From an uncultured Clostridia bacterium (GTDB lineage Bacteria > Bacillota > Clostridia > Oscillospirales > Acutalibacteraceae), in contig CALEIS010000134.1 of NCBI GenBank assembly GCA_937877675.1, positions 1 through 19,083 of the forward strand: a stretch of 19,083 bases of DNA. The letters are read 5' to 3'. Each line of letters starts with the position of its first letter. The first letter of the stretch is position 1. The translations under genes were made by a program, and so were the position numbers. Of this stretch, positions 14,413 through 19,083 are shown one piece after another. The notes under the pieces are model-generated. The model worked only from the letters and a program-made list of their open reading frames with translations. It ran no database searches and was not told the DNA's origin.

Positions 14413-14445
14413 GTGATGCAGTTTTTTGCACACATCACATTTTTA
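14413..14445 (+). terminator. Probable weak terminator after the HEPN gene
   Basis: GTGATG / CATCAC arms (14413-14418, 14433-14438) with an inner TGCA pair, followed by ATTTTTA. Short stem, short T run. Confidence 0.5.
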
Positions 14446-14456
14446 GGGTAAAGTAA

Positions 14457-14485
14457 TTGACAAAAGAACAAATGTTCTATATAAT
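14457..14485 (+). promoter_or_regulatory. Consensus promoter with LexA-type box, copy 1
   Basis: TTGACA (14457-14462), 17-base spacer, TATAAT (14480-14485): both hexamers are perfect. The spacer contains GAACAAATGTTC (14466-14477), which fits the Gram-positive SOS box core GAAC-RNRY-GTTC. LexA bound here would block the promoter until DNA damage. No ORF follows closely; the next gene starts 200 bases on and has its own promoter. Confidence 0.75.
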
Positions 14486-14606
14486 GGTTATAGGGGAGAT
14501 ATCATCTTACATCTAGTGTAAACTAACTGTCGTTACATTGACTAGTTGTAGAACCTTTTCATAAAAAATATCATAGTTATTTGAGTTCTTTTAAGATGTT
14601 ATGTTC
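14486..14606. other. Non-coding stretch between the two promoters
   Basis: No gene seen. A foldable segment lies at about 14515-14546 (CTAGT...ACTAG enclosing GTAA/TTAC and TAAC-TGTC-GTTA), so a short structured transcript from the SOS-type promoter is possible. Confidence 0.3.
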
Positions 14607-14635
14607 TTTACAAATGTTTTTAAAAATGTTATAAT
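14607..14635 (+). promoter_or_regulatory. Promoter of the XRE-Panacea-nuclease-TGT-SIR2 operon
   Basis: TTTACA (14607-14612), 17-base spacer, TATAAT (14630-14635). The -10 lies inside the first of four tandem 11-base repeats. The GTG start with a TTGGAGG ribosome site is 50 bases downstream. Confidence 0.65.
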
Positions 14636-14669
14636 AACGTTATAATAGTGATATAATAATGTTATGATG
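14626..14669 (+). repeat. Four tandem 11-bp repeats in the operon promoter
   Basis: Four adjacent 11-base units with consensus ATGTTATAATA: ATGTTATAATA, ACGTTATAATA, GTGATATAATA, ATGTTATGATG. The period is one helical turn, so all copies face the same side of the DNA. The array spans the -10 and the start site and ends just before the ribosome site. Probable operator array for the XRE protein encoded next. Confidence 0.8.
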
Positions 14670-14686
14670 TTATTGGAGGTTTTGAT

Positions 14687-14911
14687 GTGAATTTTTCTGA
14701 CAAATTGATATATGTTAGGAAAAAATTGTTTTTGAGTCAACAAGCTATAGCCAATGAATTAAATGTATCTTATGCGACAGTTAATCGTTGGGAGACCGGA
14801 AAATTTAAGCCGAATTATAAAGCACAGAAAGCTTTTTACGATTTTTGCATTCGTCAGAATATTGCTTTTGACAATGAAATAGATAAGGAGGGCGTTATTG
14901 ATAATGAGTAA
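14687..14911 (+). CDS. Small XRE-family repressor
   Basis: 74 residues from a GTG start at 14687 with a TTGGAGG ribosome site (14673-14679). Residues 16-39 are a helix-turn-helix (LSQQAIANELNVSYATVNRWE); the remainder is a short acidic tail. The size and place, first in the operon and right after a tandem-repeat promoter, suggest an autorepressor that keeps a harmful module silent. It overlaps the next gene by 8 bases if that gene starts at ATG 14904. It could also be the DNA-binding half of an antitoxin, with the Panacea-like protein as the other half. Confidence 0.8.
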   Translation: MNFSDKLIYVRKKLFLSQQAIANELNVSYATVNRWETGKFKPNYKAQKAFYDFCIRQNIAFDNEIDKEGVIDNE

Positions 14912-15539
14912 CAAACTAAACGCTGCAGATTATTTGCTGTTTTTATTAGACGCTGATGAGCGTGCGCCGATCAACGGAGCTATAAGATTAATGAAAATGA
15001 TGTTCTTATTTAATCAAGAAATTATGCCTGCAATATCACAAAAAGGAGGCAGCGTTGGAGAACTGCCACGTTTTTTTGCGTATGATTTTGGTCCTTTCTC
15101 CAAAGACATATATGAACAAATCGAGTTTTTCGAAAATCTTAAATTTTTAAAAACAAGTCAAGTAGATGCTGTCGAGCATACAGATGAATTTGATGATTGG
15201 GAAACAATTTATGGTGAGGATGTATTGGATAGCACACTAAAGGATGGTTATAGGCGATTAAATATTGATTACAAGAGTATTAAATACGAAATAACGGAAC
15301 GTGGTGATAAGTATGTTCAAACCAAAATCTCACCAGAATTAAGCGATGAAATTAAAGATTTGCTTACTAATTTCAAAAGAAAAATCAACACGATAACAAC
15401 ACAACAGTTGTTGTTTTATGTTTATTCTAGGTATGAAAACTTTACAACAGCATCAAAAATCAAAGAAAAAGTGTTAGGCAAATCTACAATTATGCCTGAT
15501 GAAGCAGAATTGGTGGATTTAAATGATGACAATAACTAA
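14904..15539 (+). CDS. Panacea/SocA-like (DUF4065-related) protein
   Basis: 211 residues from ATG 14904; a TTG at 14898 is an alternative, only 5 bases from the AAGGAGGG ribosome site (14885-14892), while the ATG is 11 away. The N-terminus ADYLLFLLDADERAPINGAIRLMKMMFLFNQEI and the later FFAYDFGPFSKDIYEQIEFFENLKFL resemble the SocA/Panacea fold, where a first-helix LxKLLYF region and a YGPFS motif are typical. Panacea proteins neutralise many unrelated toxins by direct binding. The middle carries an acidic insert (about 90-120). In this operon it sits between a repressor and three putative effectors, so an antitoxin or gatekeeper role is reasonable. The family link is by motif only. Confidence 0.55.
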   Translation: MSNKLNAADYLLFLLDADERAPINGAIRLMKMMFLFNQEIMPAISQKGGSVGELPRFFAYDFGPFSKDIYEQIEFFENLKFLKTSQVDAVEHTDEFDDWETIYGEDVLDSTLKDGYRRLNIDYKSIKYEITERGDKYVQTKISPELSDEIKDLLTNFKRKINTITTQQLLFYVYSRYENFTTASKIKEKVLGKSTIMPDEAELVDLNDDNN

Positions 15540-15963
15540 ACTAAAAAAAAGTATAAGTGAACAAAGTATGGTTGATTCATTTCTTGAATCATCGCACTTT
15601 AAAACCTCTCGTTTATATACAGAAGTGCCGGTATTTAGCAGATGTGTTGATGTTGTTGTGCTTAACAATAAAAAACAAATCTCAGCTATTGAATTTAAAC
15701 GAGAAAAGTGGCGTGAAGCCATTGACCAAGTAATGAGGGTATCAACAAGTTTTGATTATCTAGAAATTTGTGTATTTAAACCGCAACATGAAGAATTACG
15801 AAAAGATATTCTTAATACATGTTCAGCTATAGGTATAGGGGTATATTTTATAAACCCGACAAATATGAAAGTTTCAAAAGTTTTGAAGCCTCAAAAGAAT
15901 AAAAACATTTGGAAAATTCAAAAAAAATCAGTACTTGATTATTTGGGAGATAAGTATCAATGA
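15523..15963 (+). CDS. PD-(D/E)XK nuclease-like protein
   Basis: 146 residues. The small alpha/beta core shows TEVPVFSRCVDVVVLNN followed by AIEFKREKWREAIDQVMR: Glu34, Asp43, Glu57-x-Lys59 and Gln69 fit the E...D...ExK...Q pattern of the PD-(D/E)XK fold used by restriction enzymes, resolvases and many defence nucleases. A second strand-helix unit (YLEICVFKPQHEELRKDI...GIGVYFINP) completes the fold. It is short, with no fused recognition domain, so specificity would come from partner proteins. The start overlaps the upstream stop by 17 bases (two adjacent ATG codons, 15523 and 15526) and its stop overlaps the next ATG in an ATGA, so it is tightly coupled to both neighbours. Confidence 0.7.
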   Translation: MMTITKLKKSISEQSMVDSFLESSHFKTSRLYTEVPVFSRCVDVVVLNNKKQISAIEFKREKWREAIDQVMRVSTSFDYLEICVFKPQHEELRKDILNTCSAIGIGVYFINPTNMKVSKVLKPQKNKNIWKIQKKSVLDYLGDKYQ

Positions 15964-17303
15964 GTGATAATTTAAAACTTCTAAGATATAATACGGGCAA
16001 CGATAAAAAAGCATTTGTGGAATTTAAAGACACATTTGACGCTGTTATTTTTAATGCAACAATAGTTGCATATAGCGGAGCTTCTGTATCGGATATAATA
16101 TCTATTCATATGAATAAATACATTATAGATCCACAAACATATATCTTGCAGCACGATTCTAAAGCATTTATGTCTAGTAATGGAAAAATAAAGGCCTCCG
16201 TTCTTAAATATTTGGAAGAATTACCACAAAAAGTAAGAGATACTATTGTGAATGAAAGAAGAGCGTTAAGTACTTCTGATATAAATTCATGTTTAGAAGA
16301 ATTGGTTGAAAAGGTATACAAATTTCAAGTTGAGTATATATCAAGATTTATTCAAAAGAAAGATTATGGAAAATATCTAGAATTTGTACAAGAAGAAGAA
16401 AACAGCGAACGCGAATATTCTCCTCAATTTATTATTGCACCATATTTCCGATTAAAAAACGAATATTCAAATATTGAAATTGAAGAATGGTTAAGTATTA
16501 ATCGTTCCTCATTGGAGTTGTTTACAAATAAATATAGAATGTCTAATTTCCCTATTGCAGCTCAATTGTTAATAGACAAAAATGCTTTGTGTAATCTAGA
16601 CTTTAACTTGTTGCAAAAACAATATGATTTGCCTGATTATGATTATGTGTTTATTTGGGTTGACAATTTTTCTCCTTTAACTGCCAATAAAAACGAACAG
16701 TTAGCATTTAAAGCTTTAATGCAGGTTTTCAAGAATCTCAATAAACGAATTATAATGGCGTATGGTGGATTTGATTCAATATTGTTATGCCATAAGGAGT
16801 TGTCAACAAGATTATATGGTGTTGCACAATCGGTAGGATACGGAGAATCTAGAAATATCACGCCTGTAGGTGGTGGATTGCCTGTAAATAAATATTATTT
16901 TTATCCAACTCATGAGAGGCTAGTGTTCGGTGACGTAAGTAATATTTTGTCATCTAACGGTTTTTTTGGTGGTGATAGAGGGCAAGCTGCAACGCGCTTT
17001 TATGACGAAATATGCGATTGTGAACAATGTAAACAAATAATAAAAAATGATATAAATAATTTTAACCGATACAATGAATCTGTGCCTTATGCATGGAAAG
17101 ATGATATAAAAAGGAATAGGCCTACAACAGAAGCAAGTTTTATTGCAACACGACACTTTATGTGTTGTAAACAAAAAGAATGGGAAGAAATAGAAAATTC
17201 TTCTCTTGAAGATTGCGTAAACCGGTTTCTAAGCAATATTGAAAAATATTCCGAAGCCCATATTGCTAAAATAAAGAGGTTTTTAAAAACATATGTCGAC
17301 TAA
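15960..17303 (+). CDS. Uncharacterised TIM-barrel/zinc protein resembling tRNA-guanine transglycosylase
   Basis: 447 residues; I do not know a named family for it. The N-terminal 220 residues are mixed helix and strand with IIDPQTYILQHD at 55-66. From about 225 there are alternating strands: YVFIWVDNFS, RIIMAYGGFDSILLC, and a conserved-looking loop GVAQSVGYGESR...TPVGGGLPVNKYYF (287-314), then the zinc-type site C352-D-C354-E-Q-C357 and H399 in RHFMCC. The spacing C-x-C-x2-C followed later by His is that of the structural zinc in TGT/queuine transglycosylases and the DNA-modifying DpdA, although the final spacing is longer (41 versus about 25). It may swap or remove a base in RNA or DNA, or bind modified nucleic acid. 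It overlaps both neighbouring genes (4 and 11 bases). The resemblance is by motif only. Confidence 0.5.
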   Translation: MSDNLKLLRYNTGNDKKAFVEFKDTFDAVIFNATIVAYSGASVSDIISIHMNKYIIDPQTYILQHDSKAFMSSNGKIKASVLKYLEELPQKVRDTIVNERRALSTSDINSCLEELVEKVYKFQVEYISRFIQKKDYGKYLEFVQEEENSEREYSPQFIIAPYFRLKNEYSNIEIEEWLSINRSSLELFTNKYRMSNFPIAAQLLIDKNALCNLDFNLLQKQYDLPDYDYVFIWVDNFSPLTANKNEQLAFKALMQVFKNLNKRIIMAYGGFDSILLCHKELSTRLYGVAQSVGYGESRNITPVGGGLPVNKYYFYPTHERLVFGDVSNILSSNGFFGGDRGQAATRFYDEICDCEQCKQIIKNDINNFNRYNESVPYAWKDDIKRNRPTTEASFIATRHFMCCKQKEWEEIENSSLEDCVNRFLSNIEKYSEAHIAKIKRFLKTYVD

Positions 17304-18567
17304 AACTTTAATTATAACTGGAGCAGGATTTTCTTACCCTGCTCATCTACCCATACAAAGCCGTATTATTGATGAAATGTTGTCAAAGCCTCCACTTGGT
17401 TTTTTGGGAGACTGGGACTTAGAGACTTTTAGTTTTTATAATGCTTACATTCATGTCGGGATATTCTTGTTAGAAAACTATACTCTTGTTGACAGTAATA
17501 AATTCAAAGTTAGAATCAATCAGATAATTGATAATAACAAGAAAATGACGATAGAGCATAAATTTATCAAGAACATTTCAAGCACCAAAAAATTTGCTAA
17601 AGAAATTGAAAAAACGACACATTTGAAAACTTTGTTCAATGATAAAAGTAATCTTGAAGAGGCTGTATTAAATAACGAACTTATTAAAGATATGGCCAAT
17701 CTTAAAGAAGACATTCGTCAGGCTTTAGTTGATGCAAAAATTACAGTTGACCTTGAAGATTTATTTACAAAATTAGATAAATGCGCAAAAACACAAAGCT
17801 ACTGGAAAAAGTATTCATTTATTAAGGTTGTTGAAATAAGACAATATATTTTGCAGTTATTTATCTACTACTTTGGCAAAAAGAATATCGCGTTTACAAT
17901 AGATAAAAATTATGAATCTTTTGCTGAATTTGTTAAAAACAATCGTCCGTCTGTTATTACAACAAATTGGGATACTATATGTGAGCAAATATTTGAATCT
18001 GTAGGAATTAAATATGATAATTGTTTAAACTGTGATTCATATTATAAGAAATACACTAGTCGAGTTAAACCTCAAATTGCTAAGATTCATGGTTCTATAA
18101 ATTGGTTTACATGTTCCAATTGCAATTCTTTGATAATAAAACCAAAGGGCAAAGAAACAGAATTGTTACTGAGCGATAAAAAAGTTTATTGCGCTAAGTG
18201 CAAAGCCAAACAAAAGAAAAATGATATACTGTTTGTTCCGGAAATTATTACACCAACAATGGTAAAACAATTTACCAAGCAAATGTACATAAATATATGG
18301 CAAAACGCACAGTATCTACTTGAAAATGCAAATCAGATAATCTTTGTAGGTTATTCAATGCCATTGGCGGATTTTGAATTTAGATTTATGCTTACAAAAT
18401 ATATTTCGCCACACGCCAAAATTTCTGTTGTCTTGCACGAATCTGATAAAAAGGAGCCTGAAGAAAAGCACGAGGTTCCTGAAGATAGATACAGATGTGC
18501 ATTTCCAAAAAATGATATTGATTTCTACTATCAAGGTTTCACTGATTTTTTTGATTCTAAAGTGTAA
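17293..18567 (+). CDS. SIR2-family NAD-dependent protein, putative defence effector
   Basis: 424 residues. SIR2 motifs in order: nucleotide loop ITGAGFSYPAHLPI (8-21), a long helical insert (about 50-200), TTNWD (223-227, Asn225), catalytic His266 in KIHGSINW, a four-Cys zinc ribbon C274/C277...C300/C303, and the closing IIFVGYSMPLADFEFR (349-364) that seals the NAD site. All catalytic residues are present. SIR2 domains in anti-phage systems (Thoeris ThsA, DSR, SIR2-HerA, SIR2-APAZ) hydrolyse NAD+ to stop infected cells; an intact zinc ribbon also keeps deacylase activity possible. The helical insert may sense partners. It ends the operon and is followed by a strong terminator. Confidence 0.88.
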   Translation: MSTKTLIITGAGFSYPAHLPIQSRIIDEMLSKPPLGFLGDWDLETFSFYNAYIHVGIFLLENYTLVDSNKFKVRINQIIDNNKKMTIEHKFIKNISSTKKFAKEIEKTTHLKTLFNDKSNLEEAVLNNELIKDMANLKEDIRQALVDAKITVDLEDLFTKLDKCAKTQSYWKKYSFIKVVEIRQYILQLFIYYFGKKNIAFTIDKNYESFAEFVKNNRPSVITTNWDTICEQIFESVGIKYDNCLNCDSYYKKYTSRVKPQIAKIHGSINWFTCSNCNSLIIKPKGKETELLLSDKKVYCAKCKAKQKKNDILFVPEIITPTMVKQFTKQMYINIWQNAQYLLENANQIIFVGYSMPLADFEFRFMLTKYISPHAKISVVLHESDKKEPEEKHEVPEDRYRCAFPKNDIDFYYQGFTDFFDSKV

Positions 18568-18623
18568 TGCTATTAGTAGAAAGAATTGCTTTTTCACAAC
18601 AATAGAATAAGTGAAATTTGTCC

Positions 18624-18660
18624 GTGGTGTCGGGAAAAACCGACACCACTTTTTCTTTTT
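18624..18660 (+). terminator. Terminator of the SIR2 operon
   Basis: Perfect 10-bp stem GTGGTGTCGG / CCGACACCAC (18624-18633, 18640-18649), loop GAAAAA, then TTTTTCTTTTT. Confidence 0.95.
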
Positions 18661-18671
18661 CGGGAAAGTTC

Positions 18672-18700
18672 TTGACAAGTGAACAAATGTTCTATATAAT
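18672..18700 (+). promoter_or_regulatory. Consensus promoter with LexA-type box, copy 2
   Basis: TTGACA (18672-18677), 17-base spacer, TATAAT (18695-18700), with GAACAAATGTTC (18681-18692) in the spacer. It differs from copy 1 at 14457 in only two of 29 positions. It points into the structured non-coding region that follows. Confidence 0.8.
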
Positions 18701-18706
18701 AATAAA

Positions 18707-18945
18707 TTGGTAAATAATGTATTTACCCTACAACTGAACACAAGCTGAAACACATAATTTTTTTACTTATTGGCTTTATGCCAACACATATTGTCTGACT
18801 GAAGAAAGTATAGTCCGATACTCGGTTAGTAACATACGGACAATCAGAGCTTAAATTTTAAGCCGTTACATAGTTTCAGTGCAAACTGTGCGAGAGGATG
18901 AAATGTCCTCCCGCTATTTGTGCTGTCTATGTGACGGCTTTTTTG
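18707..18945 (+). ncRNA. Candidate structured RNA or leader behind an SOS-type promoter
   Basis: No ORF. Predicted elements from the expected start: a 5' hairpin GGTAAATA/TATTTACC (18709-18727), an 8-bp stem ATTGTCTG/CGGACAAT (18790-18797, 18837-18844) enclosing AGTAT/ATACT, a hairpin GCTTAA/TTAAGC (18849-18863), then a 14-bp stem (18860-18873 with 18927-18940, one G-U) enclosing CAGT-GCAA-ACTG (GNRA loop) and a GCG-GAGGA/TCCTC-CGC stem (18890-18914), and six T at 18939-18944. The last large stem works as a terminator and shares bases with the GCTTAA/TTAAGC hairpin, so the two are mutually exclusive, as in an attenuator. I do not recognise the RNA family. Confidence 0.55.
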
Positions 18946-19083
18946 TTGTGCAATTTTAACAAAAATAAAAAAGTTTTCGAATTTGCTTGATTTTTTGCCG
19001 TTCTAAACCCTTACCCCTTGAGGGATGTTTTTCTCTCGTGCACCTTGACAACTGAATGACCGTCCGAAAGTGATACTACGCCA
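18946..19083. other. Non-coding end of the window
   Basis: No gene seen. A small CCCTTGAGGG hairpin with TGTTTTTC is at about 19015-19033. TTGACA occurs at 19045-19050, but no -10 lies at the right distance inside the window. It may be the upstream region of the next gene. Confidence 0.3.

Noticed and set aside
14626..14669. CRISPR-like array
   Set aside because: Repeats are 11 bases, adjacent and without spacers; they overlap a promoter.
15960..17303. DpdA of the 7-deazaguanine DNA modification system
   Set aside because: Zinc-site resemblance only; no preQ0 biosynthesis or other dpd genes are nearby, and the overall sequence does not match DpdA as I know it.
17293..18567. Thoeris or SIR2-HerA system
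   Set aside because: No TIR-domain or HerA ATPase gene lies beside the SIR2 gene.
18355..18753. Open frame antisense to the SIR2 3' end and its terminator
   Set aside because: It would read through the strong terminator and the SOS-type promoter; the protein looks like a shadow rich in Phe, Leu and Arg.
18860..18940. Retron msr-msd RNA, suggested by the long terminal inverted repeat
   Set aside because: No reverse transcriptase gene in the window, and the stem ends in a T run like an ordinary terminator.
19045..19080. Promoter at the window end starting with TTGACA
   Set aside because: The only -10-like string (TGATAC) is 20 bases away, too far for a normal spacer.

Overview
The window looks like a piece of a low-GC Gram-positive chromosome, most likely an anaerobic Clostridia/Oscillospirales-type gut bacterium. 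The signs are AT-rich DNA, strong AAGGAGG-type ribosome sites, TTGACA/TATAAT promoters, two matches to the Gram-positive SOS-box core GAAC-N4-GTTC, a Cys-type sulfatase and a transposon-type TnpV protein. The assignment is inferred from these features only.

Bases 1-10700 are core-like or secretory functions in compact units. A truncated FMN-binding (NimA/PNPOx-like) gene opens the window. Next is an unusual membrane protein that joins a cytoplasmic XRE helix-turn-helix to a staphylococcal-type lipase. A minus-strand operon (6306 down to 1986) encodes a D,D-carboxypeptidase-like protein with all three catalytic motifs altered, a membrane GT2 glycosyltransferase, a GtrA-like flippase and a class C beta-lactamase-fold hydrolase. 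A divergent metallophosphoesterase gene shares its control region. A second minus-strand block (10627 down to 7157) encodes a secreted GH18 chitinase-like enzyme, a sulfatase and a secreted alpha/beta-hydrolase, the last with its own strong promoter. It looks like a polymer-scavenging set.

Bases 10700-13400 form a transition zone. It holds tRNA 3'-end/terminator scars present twice, an orphan tnpV, and a two-gene pyrimidine unit: an XRE-HTH fused to a degenerate orotate phosphoribosyltransferase domain, followed by type-2 pyrF. A perfect 11-bp-arm dyad sits on the promoter of this unit.

Bases 13400-18660 look like an accessory defence island. A HEPN-motif protein comes first, then a tightly overlapping five-gene operon: small XRE repressor, Panacea/SocA-like protein, PD-(D/E)XK nuclease-like protein, a TIM-barrel/zinc protein resembling tRNA-guanine transglycosylases, and a SIR2 protein. 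The operon promoter carries four tandem 11-bp repeats. The cassette is bracketed by two nearly identical 29-bp promoters that contain a LexA-type box. The second of these drives no visible ORF and instead faces a strongly structured region with a terminator (about 18707-18945), a candidate SOS-linked non-coding RNA or leader.

The best candidate for an undescribed system is the XRE/Panacea/nuclease/TGT-like/SIR2 operon, possibly together with the flanking SOS promoters and RNA.
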